This document shows, in pieces, positions 35,656 to 46,554 of a stretch of DNA of 64,000 nucleotides; the first letter of the stretch is position 1; every line of letters begins with the position of its first letter. The position numbers were made by a program, and so were the translations under genes. Below the pieces are notes generated by a model, which was not told where the DNA came from, did no database searches, and worked only from the letters and a program-made list of their open reading frames with translations. The stretch covers positions 124,001 through 188,000 of the forward strand of contig FJOG01000005.1 in the NCBI GenBank assembly GCA_900073065.1. Direction: 5' to 3'. The DNA is from Phialocephala subalpina. Lineage: Eukaryota > Ascomycota > Leotiomycetes > Helotiales > Mollisiaceae.

Positions 35656-35962
35656 TGTCCTGCGAAAGCTGGGAGTATACAACGGGAAACGACGATATCA
35701 ATCTTCGTACGAGAAAAATCCGAGCAAGGCACTGAAAAGTGGTGCGCACGTGAGCTGACCTCAACTCCGAAACGACTGAAGTCCGAGCCGACATTTCGGG
35801 GACATTGCACGTCAAATACCAGCCATGTCCAACCACAACTTCATCAGCTCATCAAGAGATGACATCTCCCCAAAGTCTTAGATACCGATCGGTACTTATG
35901 ACTGGGACATGGTACCATCAAATTCGAGACATAGGTATCAGATTTATGACTTCCTCGCCAAG
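35656..35962. promoter_or_regulatory. Divergent promoter between the SdrA-like regulator and an esterase
   Basis: A 307-bp gap separates two outward-reading starts. It contains CGG/CCG triplets at 35772 (CCGAAACG) and around 35783-35795 (CCGAGCCGACATTTCGG), the sort of sites zinc-cluster proteins bind. Self-regulation is possible but only inferred. Confidence 0.4.
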
Positions 35963-36958
35963 ATGTCCTCTCCACCTCCATCCAGGAAAAGGCCCAGCGT
36001 CTCCTTCCCAACCGGATTCCTTAATATTCTCAAATCCCTAACCTCCCTAATCAACCTCAACCTTTTTATCGAGATCAAATTTCCACCAACACTTACCAAA
36101 ACCTTCGACCCCTCATCCTCCCTCTGCCTGGCACGAATCTTCTTCCCGCCTAATACCTCCAAGGCCACCGCTCCGCTCCCAACCATCTTCTCCCTCCACG
36201 GCGGAGGCTTCGCAATCGGTCACCCTAAAGAGGACGATGAGATCAACACCCGCCTCGCCGCGAACGGGATCCTCGTGATCGCGCTCTCGTAACCGTGTCC
36301 TCTGGCACCAACTCATGCATTCCCCGCTCCGCTTGCCTCCATTGCTTCACAGATGCAAAAGGCATTAGCGGACCCAGACTTCTCTATTGATTCCTCTAGA
36401 CTGGGACTCACCGGTTTCAGTGCTAGTGGAAATTTGGCACTCGCTGTAGAACAGTTAGAGGAGGCTCCAAAAGTGAAAGCTACTGTAGTGTTCTACCCTC
36501 CTGTCGATTTTATGCAATCGCAAGAAGAGAGATTGGCGAGGCGTATTCCTTCGGCTCGAGCCGAGAAAGATTTTTTTGCCCCGGTGGGAAATGTGTTTGA
36601 ATGGGGATATATCCAGGCTGGGACACCACTGGATGATCATAAGTTGAGCTCGAGGTATGCTAAGAGGAGTGCATTGAGTGAGTGGTTGTTTGTTGTTGCG
36701 CCTTCAAATGATATGTTGTGTAATGAGGCTGGTCAGATGGTGGCAAATTGGTTAGGTGAGGATTGGGGAGAGGATTGGGGAGAGGAAGGGAGGATTAAAT
36801 GGAGGAGGGTAAAGGGACAGAAACATGCTTTCACGCATGATATTCCTCCTATCACGGCACTTGAGACGGTGGAGGCGAGGAAGGAGCGGAAGAGACTGGA
36901 TGCGGAAGTTTGGGAGGCGGTGGGGACGTGGTTAATGGATGGCCCTTTCAAGAAATAA
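35963..36958 (+). pseudogene. HSL-type alpha/beta-hydrolase (esterase) broken by one in-frame stop
   Basis: Reads as one frame of 332 codons from the ATG at 35963, with a TAA at 36290-36292 in the middle. Before the stop it has the oxyanion motif FSLHGGGFAIGHP. Right after the stop it continues in the same frame with PLAPTHAFPAPLASI, the usual next block of hormone-sensitive-lipase-like esterases. The nucleophile motif is GFSASG, the acid is in APSNDMLC, and the histidine in QKHAFTHD. A GT-AG intron across the stop (GTAACC...CACAG) exists but does not keep the frame. One base change from a Tyr codon would explain it, so this may be a recent loss or a base-call error. A small internal repeat codes for GEDWGEDWGEE near 36755. 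It is divergent from the SdrA-like regulator. Confidence 0.75.
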
Positions 36959-38905
36959 GTACTGTGGGTTGATGTGTGAACTCAGTTTGGATTTCGAGGT
37001 AGAGATACAGACTCGGTGGGGGCTGTTGCTGTTGCAACCTGCTAGGAGATTGGCCCATTGCATTTGATGCAATTCTGATATCTCGGAAGGAAGCTCTAAG
37101 ATCAAATTGTTGAAAGCCCATACCATTCTCCTATCAATCTTCACCCTTTCGATTCAACTTATCGAGGCAGATGACTGGACATTCGAGTAGCATGTTGCAT
37201 CATCAAATAAGCAAGAAGTGTATAATGGAGATACTTTCAATGCGCACCTGAATGGAAGTACCATCTGCGTCACCGAAACTTAGACTGGGAACAAAAGCTT
37301 GTCTGTCTAATGTCCTCTTGCCCACTAAGGATGATCCTCCTTCCCTGTCAACATACAAATCTGCCCTGTCGTGATGGCTTCGAGATGCAGGGAAGGCGTG
37401 AACAAGCTGACAGCCGGCCGTATCCATGTCCGTCTTCGCTGAACGGATATAGAACTGGTATTTTGAAAGCTGTCAGGTTATGAAGCTAAAATCCCCTCTT
37501 CAATTGACTTTAATTGAAGCTCGAGTGACATTGGCTAGCTTGACCAAGTTATGTGATGGGCTCGACAGATTAATGGTCACTTGATCAAGGTAGATGCTAC
37601 ACTTCCCAAGGTTTGCTCCTACCACAACGCAAGACTAGCACTCACAAAAACGCAACTTCCACCTCGCTCCTCCTTCCCCAACTCAACCCTAATCATCTGT
37701 CCTCGACACAAATAACTTTCCCTCTAATCCCACCACAGCAGCGCTCGACATCCCGCACGAGAGGTATAGTTCGCGAGGTGCAGTAGCCCCTCTCCACACA
37801 GACACAGACAGCCGAGATGGTTCTTGCTTAGTCCCGAATAGTCAGGGGCTTGGTCCAGTCCCATACGCTCCTAAATCCTAGACGGTTAGGATCAGGGCGT
37901 CGTCAGCCTTACTAACAGATGTGGCGATGCCCTGAAATCTCCACGAATTTCGATCTCCGATTGCGCTAGAAGAAAGCGTTGCGAGATTGTCTGGCGGTTT
38001 GTTGATGCGAACTTCAAAGTTGGAGCAACATCTGGTAGAAGTCGGGGATAAGAACACTCTCTCCTTGAATCCTCAGCAACATCATCGAAGTTTAACTATT
38101 GATCAACTTAATTGACTTTCAATTAGTTTATTATGCATGCAGTATGCCGCGTTCAGCCACCACGAACCCCTCAAAGCCCAGAGCTCCACCCCTACCTCAA
38201 CGTATGATCTCAAACCTAGTGGACCCCAAAACTAGCCTTGCGAGATTTCCTCTCCCGCTCCAGTCCAACAGCACAGCAGAAACAAGGATTAATTTAGGTC
38301 CCGAGAGAATCCTTGGGAGGAACGTGAACTTAGATCTTCCGTCCTGGGATCAGCGTTGTTTCTGGTATCGTCGATCCTAGCTTGGTCATGATAACGGGAG
38401 GATGAACTCAGGTGGCTTGAGGATGATGATGTGCTTTAACTCTTTTGAGGGACCGTTACAAGCCCAGCCCGCGCCCCAGGCACTAGGTCATCACGGAAGA
38501 TCTTGGTGTCTAGATATAGTTCAGGTAAAGTATGATAACGGGAAGAAACGAGCGCCGAACTGGCACCGAACATGGCGGAGGAGAGTTCGAGGTGAGGGGG
38601 AAGATAGTTTGATGGGTTTGTTGCATGTCGTTCGGGGAATTTTATGGATGACAGGTGGGTGCTAAGCTCTATTCTGTACTGGTGATGGGATGGCAGCAAG
38701 ATAGGGTGAGGATGATCTGAGATCTGAGATGAAGATGGAGATAGGGCTAGAAGGTTGGGTGGATTGCCGGAAAGAGACTGGGAGATTCTGGGGTGCAAGT
38801 TATGCAAGTTATCCAATGTTTAATCAGTTTGCTATTCTCCAAGCTAGCAACTGTTCGCTTCCAAATGCCTCGTGCCATCTCAAGACCCTCTTGTCTTCTT
38901 CATTC
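36959..38905. other. Intergenic region, no gene supported
   Basis: Almost 2 kb with only short frames of no recognisable character, including 93 codons at 38099 and a minus-strand 126-codon frame at 38436. The 3' end of the reductase gene lies at its right side. Confidence 0.45.
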
Positions 38906-39920
38906 TTACTTCTTATCCCAGACCCCCTTCCCCACCCACTCGTCGACAAAATCCTCCAACCCTCTAGGTTCATGTCCCGTAACTTTCAACACAACATCAT
39001 TCAACCTCTCCTCACCCCCGTTCTTAATCACAGTCTCTAGCCCAGCTAACAAGTTCGCGTAATCTTCTGGCATGAAGTTCGCCATTCCTTTGGCGTATTC
39101 TTCTTCGCTGATATTCACGTGTGTGATTTTCCTGCACAGTTTCTTGGTGAAAAGGTCCGCGACCTATATTATGAATTAGTATGAAAATACAATGCAGGAG
39201 GCTGGGATGCTCACCTCGTCATAAGACCAAAGAGCGGGACCAAGAATGAGATGCTCGGTGTTGTGTGGGACTTCATCAGTCAGGGCCCTGAATGCTACAG
39301 CTGCAATGTCGTCGGCCGATACGAAGGGTAGCTTTCCTGAGCCGGTGGCAGAGATGATCATATCCTGGTCACGGATCGTTGGCAGATGGCCGACTTCTGA
39401 GAGGTTCTCTGAGATCTTGTCAGCACTTTGCTCCCGAATTCAGGAATTTGAGGATACTGGACTTTGAGGAAATTAGAACTTGAGGAAACTTACCCATGAA
39501 CCAAGTCGGCTGCAATATCGCATATTCAACCCCAAGATTCTTAACATAATCAGACACTTGCGCCATAATAGGTCCATCTCCCTCCTCCAGTACGCTGGCA
39601 CTCAGCAATACAAATCTCTTGACACCATTATTGACAGCCAAGTTGATGAAGTTCTTCATAACTGGTACGCAGTCTAGGACTGGTGGGGCGACTAGAAACA
39701 CCGCGGAGATAGAAGCATTCTCAAAAGGCTTGTTGTGAGTGCCTGCATCAAGCCAGTCGAACTTCACACCCTTGCACTTCGGAAAACTTGGTGAACTCCC
39801 CGAGCGAGAGGCCAGGAGAACATCGTTGCCGTTCGCAGATAGAAGGGGAGCGATGCGACTCGATACCTTGCCTGTTCCGCCGGTGAGAAGCATCGTCCTA
39901 GTAGTTGAAGTCGAAGACAT
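38906..39920 (-). CDS. NmrA-like NAD(P)-binding oxidoreductase, EasG-type (292 aa)
   Basis: Atypical short-chain dehydrogenase of the NmrA-like family, nearest in look to festuclavine/agroclavine dehydrogenase (EasG) type reductases that act on imines or enones. Exons 39494-39920, 39215-39408 and 38906-39163 join in phase to 293 codons with stop. The dinucleotide site reads MLLTGGTGKVSSRIAPLL, near residue 10. Other family marks are RFVLLSASVLEEGD, AILQPTWFME followed by a short exon start, and LPFVSADDIAAVAF in the second half. The usual Tyr-x3-Lys catalytic pair is not evident, as is normal for this family. The start at 39920 is preferred over an in-frame ATG at 39941. No other alkaloid genes are nearby, so a role in secondary metabolism is not supported. 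Confidence 0.9.
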
Positions 39921-40277
39921 GATTGAGGTCGATAATTTCACAAGCCAAAGAGTTGATCTGGTCTTCGCTCGGTGGAGAGACTACTGCAGTGATACTCGAT
40001 ATGGCTGAGACGCTGCGTCCGGGTAGGGTGTTATATAAGCCGCCCTCACGTGAGCGTACTCCGCGGGTGAGGGACAATTCTGGCCCGCTTTTTCTGCAGG
40101 TCCAAGATGTCTCGGAACTAATCTTCGGATTAGAGGCTTTGATGGCTAACTCCGGCACGAAATCCGAGGCTGTGCCCTAATCGTGATCCCGCATCACGGC
40201 ATCGGTCGAATGATGATCTCCTGGTTCTTTTGGCATCGCACAAGTTTCAATGTTCGTATCCTCACGCCAGGATAAAG
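39921..40277. other. Gap between reductase start and the 3' end of a regulator gene
   Basis: No gene is seen. It holds the promoter of the reductase; a TATATAA-like stretch at 40031 lies about 110 bases upstream of its start. Confidence 0.4.
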
Positions 40278-42065
40278 CTAAATCCAATTGTCAGCAATGT
40301 TACCAGCATTCGACGGGAGATCATACATCTGAATGCCCATTTGAATCTGCACTTGTCTCCAATCGTATTTTGTGCCGTATTGATGCTGCCTCTTCCATAG
40401 AATTTCAAGCAAGTCAAGAGGTCGATCAGCGTGCTATATCTGAATCAGCGCTCTGATCTCAAGTTGTCCCGAAATAGACTCACGTAAATACTGATACTGG
40501 TGTCGGCTTTCAACTTGCGACGGATGAGATCTTCCGCGACTTCGTCATTGAACACCGCGATACCAGCCATGAAAAGTCCCCAATATTGACCCATTTCCAA
40601 ACCGTAGCCTTCTGGGGTCTCCGCTGCAATGGCCAAGATATCGCTGATCGCGTCAATGACTTCCTGTTTTTGTGGTTTGTGACCAATAGGATCGAGGATA
40701 TGATTGAGATATATTATACATGCTTGGACGCATGACCGAGTACTGGAGAATGCTTCTTCTTCTAAAGTTTCAGGAACTGTAAGTTTTCGTGGACGTAGTT
40801 GTCGTCGCCAGTCGTTGCTCTGGCTGCGTAATTTCTCCGGGCAGCCCTGCCACCAAGTCAAAAGTTCAGAGTGGATCTGAGCTGCCTTTTCAGCAATCAC
40901 TCCAGGGTGCTGGCTTCCCGTATCGCTCATGGATTCTGCTGAGAGTCGGGAGAGCTCGGCCATGAAGACCATGAGTTGGTGAAAATGGTTGACCATCGTA
41001 TGATCTGCATCGTAGTACGGCCAGTTGCGACTCGCACCGTTCATGCCATCTTGATTTGGATCATCGAGCCAATAGTTGCCTTCCAGGAGCGGACCACCAC
41101 CAGACGATAGTGAGCCAGAGATATCCAGGAAGGAAAAGAATCGTGTTAGATAATCCGTAGTCTTTGGGCCACCTCTAAACAAAATCAAGTCTCTTGCACC
41201 CTGTAGATGCTCGAGCCATAAAGAGGTATCGGAATGTGATATCTAGGGTAAAGCATGAGTGAATTCTCCAGAGGGAACTGAACCTGCGCACTCTTACCTC
41301 GTAAACACACAAGAGTAGACAGGCACCCAGTGTCGAGTCTGATCGTGCGACTTCTGAATCTGACAGGCTCGAGTTCAGCTCCCGAAGTGCTACTGTATAA
41401 TGATTGGCAGCAGTGATCTCATGATGCCTTTGGGTCCTAGCTAGATGGCCTGCAGCGACAGCCGCCATGGAATGTAGCAAAGCTGGGGAGGAAGATGCTT
41501 TGGGGACCAGCTCGACTTGGAATGGATTCCCCTCATTGTCGTTTGAATATGCAAGAAAACGCGAACAAAAAGTAATGAAGTGATGAATGAAAAACACAGT
41601 GCCTCTGTCGACGTTTGGAAACTCGACCACAAAGTTCTGGCCAGAGGTACTGGTGATTTGGAGAGTTGGCTCCGTGGGTGAGATTGTCGAGGAGCCCGGA
41701 GGAGACCTTCCCCGCGAGAGAGGGATGACCTGCAGGTCGTCGCTCCATTTGCATTCTCTTTGAAGTCTTGAACACCGGCCACAGATGGGCTTCCTGTTCA
41801 TCAGATCTCAAAGTTAGTTTGCTGATTTTGTTTGTCTGGAAGCAAGTATGCATGGCTCGGGAGTGCATTGCTGCAGAGCTATGCACTCTGGAGACAGCAC
41901 TTCTTTTTGGAAGTTGCTTACAGCTCATCGCACTTGACTTTACGTTTTCGACAAGTCAGACAACCTAAGATCTGTCAGTTGTTGTAGATGCTAAGACTCA
42001 AACGGGTCGTTTTCACCTGTCCTCGTCCGAGGTACGGGTTGTTTGATGCCCAGTCCCGGCGCCAT
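40278..42065 (-). CDS. Zn2Cys6 transcription factor, Fungal_trans_2 type (500 aa)
   Basis: Zinc-cluster transcription factor of the type with the C-terminal PF11951 domain. Five exons join with exact phase: 42017-42065, 41922-41964, 41298-41793, 40484-41242, 40278-40433 (501 codons with stop). The zinc cluster is GCLTCRKRKVKCDELKPIC-x2-C-x6-C, near residues 17-45. Two introns fall within or right beside it. The body has the family's FVVEFPNVDRGTVFFIHHF, SPALLHSMAAVAAGHLA, TLGACLLLCVYE and SDTSLWLEHLQGARDLI. The last exon encodes HADRPLDLLEILWKRQ, the normal end of this domain. Targets are unknown; it is not clearly tied to a pathway here. Minus-strand gene, downstream neighbour of the NmrA-like reductase start. 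Confidence 0.92.
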
Positions 42066-42359
42066 GATACTCGCGTTGTCGACCTCAAAAAGGATATCCA
42101 GCGACTATGTATCTTTCATTATAGGGACTGCGATGGCGATGGACGTGTTGTAACGCGTCGGTGAGGTGGTATAAGTGGGATTCGAGGCAGTCGTGCTGAA
42201 GTGAAGTTCGTTCTCTGTGACGGCTGAGTAATTGCCGGCCTTGACGATCAGCCAGAGACCCCGTGAAATGCAGACCAGATAGGGGAGTGGGGCCGAAGCA
42301 AAAAAGACGCCAGTAAGAAGACAACTTTTGAGCCTTCTCGACTGAGAGGCGCTCGATGT

Positions 42360-42414
42360 GTTCTAGGATTGTTCTAGGATTGTTCTGAGATTGTTCTGGG
42401 ATTGTTCTGGGATG
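42360..42414. repeat. 11-bp minisatellite, about five copies
   Basis: Five nearly identical copies of GTTCTAGGATT with A/G variants. The first two copies are identical; later ones read TGAGATT and TGGGATT. Confidence 0.85.
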
Positions 42415-42500
42415 CTTCGGGAGCTGGGGTCCTTCACGTGGCGGTACGGGGATGCGAGATTCTTGGAGAGACGGAAGGTGGAGGGAAAAACGAATATATC

Positions 42501-42570
42501 TGACTGGCTCTCGCTGGCTCTCACTGGCTCTCACTGGCTCTGACTGGCTCTGACTGGCTCTCACCGGCTC
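42501..42570. repeat. 10-bp minisatellite, seven copies
   Basis: Seven copies of a TCACTGGCTC-like unit, with variants TGACTGGCTC, TCGCTGGCTC and TCACCGGCTC, followed by a partial copy. It lies 86 bp from an 11-bp minisatellite. Confidence 0.9.
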
Positions 42571-43587
42571 ACTGGCTTGCTGCACCCAGATGGAAGTAGA
42601 AGCTGTCCCGAGCTTTCGTTTTCGGGCTGGAAATTTGGGAAATGGCTTCGGAGGAGGCACTTCTCGGCCACCTCTGCTTCCCCGGTGGCTTCAAGTCAGA
42701 GTCAACGATATCCAACTGCTGATGTTTGTGACTGCGCCTTTGGCGCACAGAAGAAGATGGAACGTTTGTGTATCGTCAAGTGGCTTCTGTTGGCTTCCAG
42801 ATGCTTTCGCTGCCCTAAAATTGGTCTGCGCTCCAAACTTTAAAGTTCAAAATCGTACGACCGTGGTTTAAATGGCTTGCTATTATTTGGTAAATTCTAG
42901 GGTTCTCATCGCCGATCGGCTTTGGTTCTTCCAAATCGCTATTATTGGCACGCTCGGGTGAAGCGCAGGACACCTCACGGCTGGCTTTCCTGTCAATTGA
43001 AACCTTCAGTAAGGATCCCATGGCGAGCGAAGAGTGTGAGTGTTCATGGAGAACTCCTTTCGCGTCTATGTTTTCGGTCGTCTCTTGTCGCATTTTCTAT
43101 CAAATCTCTCAAAGGGGACCGAGCCGCAGCCTCATTTTGAAGATCAAATCCGCTGCTGAAAGCGGCTTCGGATGATTTGCATTGCAATTGCTGCTTTACG
43201 ATCAGCGACCGCCTCACATTTTCAGCTTGCGCGGGCCGTTTTCCCAGCAGAAACCCGGGTTCACCTGCAGCTATTCGGCCACATGGCCAACACAGTGTTT
43301 GAGAGGAACCAGAGAGGGACACAAATAAGACATTGTGGTGAGACAGGAACGCGAAGATTCTGGAAGTTGACGATGTGCACAATTGTGGCTTTTCGTACTC
43401 GTTCCGAGGTGCGACTCCCGCTGGTCCTGTTCAAGCACCGAGTCCCACATCGTCTGAATTCACAAGTAATGAATCCTTGGAAATTGGAATAGGAAGCGGA
43501 TGATATATATTGTGGGTATCGTCTACAGTATACTATATTTACTATTAGAAATCATCGAGAGTCTGATTCGAAACATATGTTTAAGGT

Positions 43588-45413
43588 TCAAAGTTCCTTG
43601 TCGGCAGACTGGTTCTCGGCCACCTTTCGCAAGTCTGACGCTTCCCTCGCAAGATACTCGGCGCACTCTTTCCTGCTCTTGACTTCGCTGATGAAAAATA
43701 TACCAATAAACGGGAAAAACGTCAAAGCTGCTGCCCATGGATATGCCGTCCATTGATTGCCAGTATGATCCACGATAGCGCTTGATACAATAGGACCAAT
43801 CCAGGCAGATCCTTTCGAGACTATGCCCAATAGACTGAAAAACATATATTCCCTTCCACGCGGCACAAGCTCGGCCATGAAGGCCTGACCGTACGAGAAC
43901 TGGGCTCCAAACGTGAATCCATATTGTGCGCCGTAGAACCAGAACTCCCAGAGGTTGTGGTATCCGAATTTTGTTGTCCAGATCCCAGGCATGCCCCATA
44001 GCGCAACTAGCACGCAACCACCGTTGGTCCATTGGAGCATAGTCTTGGTTCGTAGGTTGAAGAGCTTTTGGATGTAATAAGCGCCAAAGACACCGACTGC
44101 AGCAGATCCTCCTTGCACCATAATCAGGTATGTATTTTCAGTCGCACTGAAAGCTACCACTTGTGTTTGATTAATGCTGACCAGGGTGATAGTGGTATTG
44201 ATGCCGTCTGCGAGCAGGAAGAAGGCAATCAGGTAAAAGAAGGTTTGCTTCAAGGTCCATGCTTGCTTTGCTGCGAACCACGTTTGCCTGAAACCAAACG
44301 TAAGGTAGTTGTCTCCAGCAGGTAGCTTCGGTCCAGGACGTTTCTTCTCCCATAAGAACCAAGGAATGGCGAATATGATCCAGAACCCCGTGCATACAGC
44401 TACACAAACAGAGTATCCCCAATTGTTCTGTTCTGTAGATTCATCCGCACCGATCCCGGCGAGAGCAGCCAGGCAAAGCGCTCCGCAGACTGTGAATCCA
44501 ATATTGTTCCATACGTAGCTGATATTCATGATCTTCGATCGCGCCATTGAGCATTTGCGCTCGAACTCTTCTTCGTTTATGCTACCGTTTAGGAATTCCT
44601 CTCGGGCTAGTCGAGACTCCGGAAGGTCGTGCGCAAGTTTGGGGAAGATCGCATTGAAAAAAACGTAAGACGCCCAGAATGTTATGCCTAAGCAAAGCAC
44701 ATGTTAGACAAATTGTCCCAGAAGTGATGGGTGATTTGGAATGTGGAGAAACGTACTGCTCAAAATATATAGAGCCATTGCGGTTCGCCATTGTGAGCCA
44801 TTAGTTACACCGAGAAACCCGAATTCAAAAGCCCAGCAGACTACCGAAAAGCCTCTCACAACCCACGGATTCCAATTGCCGAAGTCTGCCAGACTGCCGA
44901 TTCCAATGAAGAGGATTGCTTGTGCGAGGAACGTCAAGCCATTTCCAATCAAGATAACGGATGTGTATGCTTTCGTCTTATTCCCTCCCCCCCAAAAGAC
45001 ATGGCAGGGCGCGTTTGGGTCGACATCGCAAGACGAGCTCCCAAGAGGTTCAACGTTTGGATTGAATGCGCCTTGATAGATCAAGTTCTGGAAGAGAAGA
45101 TTGGAGCTGTTATAGATGGTTAGTACTGATCTAGCCAACGGCACATATATACTCACTATTGAAAGGAGCCAATGCCATTGTTTCCAGCATAATAGGCGTA
45201 GTATGAAATGACTTCTTTCTTGGTCGCCGGCGCTCCAACAGGAATATACTGATCGAGATCTCTTATCTCGTGCGGATTGTGGGGAGTCGTGGATTCGTCG
45301 CTGGATCCTGGACCTGGTGCCGCAACTGCAGTAAACGCCAGCTTGGAGATGTGGTCGTCCTCACCCTCGGGTCGATATTCCCCATTAGCAGCCATTGCCG
45401 AGCTCTCTCCCAT
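43588..45413 (-). CDS. Atg22-like transporter (568 aa)
   Basis: Twelve-helix major-facilitator protein of the Atg22 family (PF11700). Yeast Atg22 sits in the vacuole membrane and exports amino acids released by autophagy. Exons 45157-45413, 44757-45106 and 43588-44687 join in phase to 569 codons with stop. The N-terminal 75 residues are hydrophilic. The family start EVISYYAYYAGNNGIGSF comes before the first helix, and the first intron interrupts it. A small luminal loop with two cysteines (SSSCDVDPNAPCHVFWG) follows. Central features include the long acidic loop with ESRLAREEFLNGSINEEEF, FWIIFAIPWFLWEKKRPGP, and the late YGQAFMAELVPRGREYMFF. Fungi often carry several Atg22-like paralogs, so this need not be the autophagy protein itself. 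Divergent from the HyuA-like gene. Confidence 0.92.
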
Positions 45414-46554
45414 GGAACCACGGCTTTCGTCCCTTGTCTCTCGTCACAATTGGATACCGAAAGGAACTCCAACAATGTGAAAAGGGTATCAATTGGACAC
45501 GGAGTGGAAGTAGATGTGCGGAAGCGACAGTACAAGTACTGTACGTCCCCAATGGGCCCAGGGTCCTGGGAGCGGACAGGGTGTGGAGAGCGGGACGGGC
45601 GGGAGGGAGGGCGAAGGACGGGCAACGTATGCAGTGCCAGGCTGGTGGTGCAGATTGGAGAGAGCAGAGTGGTACGACAGCTCGAGGAGAGACGTTGACA
45701 GCAAGAGCGAGTGCCGCAAGTGGTGAAGCTGTATGCAACCTCAAGTTCGCAATCCCAAGGAGATGGGCTTGACAGGTAATTCGCCATCGGCCCCGCTTTC
45801 TGTGGCTGAGTATCGGATATTGATGGCTGGCCTGGCCCAATGGTGAGATAGATGCCGTGCTGGCAGCCGACGCTGGTGGACGGGTCGTTGATATCGAAGA
45901 GGTTAGAACTCTTCTCGAAGTGTCTCGAAGTGCGGCGGACCCCTGATATCTGTGATCTGGGCTTGCGTCGCTTGACCTGTTCCAGGTGTGACCGAAAAGT
46001 ACGCAGGAGCTCACAATCTGAACGTTTATCTTACCGATGTCTGAGCTGGGCCTTCCGCGATTGGTGATAGCCCCTATTCTCCGGCGGGCGGCTGCAGCAA
46101 GAGAGCGTCTCATTGGGCAAAGATGCTCGCTCGCCAAATTAACCCTTTTGGTCGATTCCAGCGAGTGATGACTCGCCTGACTCGATCTCTCTCTCCATCC
46201 CACGCCTCGTCGGCAACGACATGAATCAGTTTCGCCCCGTGCACTCACCCGCTCGTGCGACGGAACCTTAACCTCCAAAGTCGCTCAAGCCGACAAACTG
46301 CCAAACGATACTTTCTCGGAAATGCTTGAATCCCGCCCACTCTTGAAACTGTTTGTGGACGTGTCATCTGGTCCAGATGCTGCTGATCTAGGCGATGAAA
46401 ATACTATGACAGATAGTAATGCACAGGAAGATGCCCGTTCCCGGCCATACCACATTTCCACGGGCTCCACAGTTGTCCTTTTCGCATACTTTACAATGTT
46501 CGGAATCTACAAGTACTCTGTCTCTCTTTCTCCTGTCTCAGACAATGATTTTCG
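45414..46554. promoter_or_regulatory. Divergent promoter region, GC-rich, with a G-quadruplex motif
   Basis: The 1.1-kb gap lies between outward-reading Atg22-like and HyuA-like genes. A minus-strand frame of 297 codons crosses it but is rich in Arg, Ser and His without domain character and overlaps the Atg22-like start, so I reject it. At 45592-45611 the plus strand has five runs of three G separated by one or two bases. Confidence 0.5.
45592..45611 (+). promoter_or_regulatory. Predicted G-quadruplex motif
   Basis: Five GGG runs with loops AC, C, A and A satisfy the standard G-quadruplex pattern with very short loops, which favours a stable fold. It sits about 180 bp upstream of the Atg22-like start and nearly 950 bp from the HyuA-like start. 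Confidence 0.7.

Larger units (their letters stand above)
42066..43587. other. Intergenic region with two minisatellites
   Basis: No gene is supported. The longest frame (191 codons, minus, 42085-42660) owes its Glu-Pro-Val-Arg-Ala-Ser periodicity to a minisatellite. The right part holds the 3' end of the Atg22-like gene. Confidence 0.5.

Noticed and set aside
36289..36352. GTAACC...CACAG intron that would remove the esterase stop
   Set aside because: Its use puts the downstream exon out of frame and immediately reaches another stop, while the unspliced frame continues the family sequence.
42085..42660. Minus-strand open frame of 191 codons
   Set aside because: Its central periodic segment is just the translated minisatellite, and the rest has no protein character.
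45385..46278. Minus-strand open frame of 297 codons
   Set aside because: It overlaps the start of the Atg22-like gene in another frame, is dominated by Arg, Ser and His, and shows no domain or intron logic; the GC-rich promoter explains the length.
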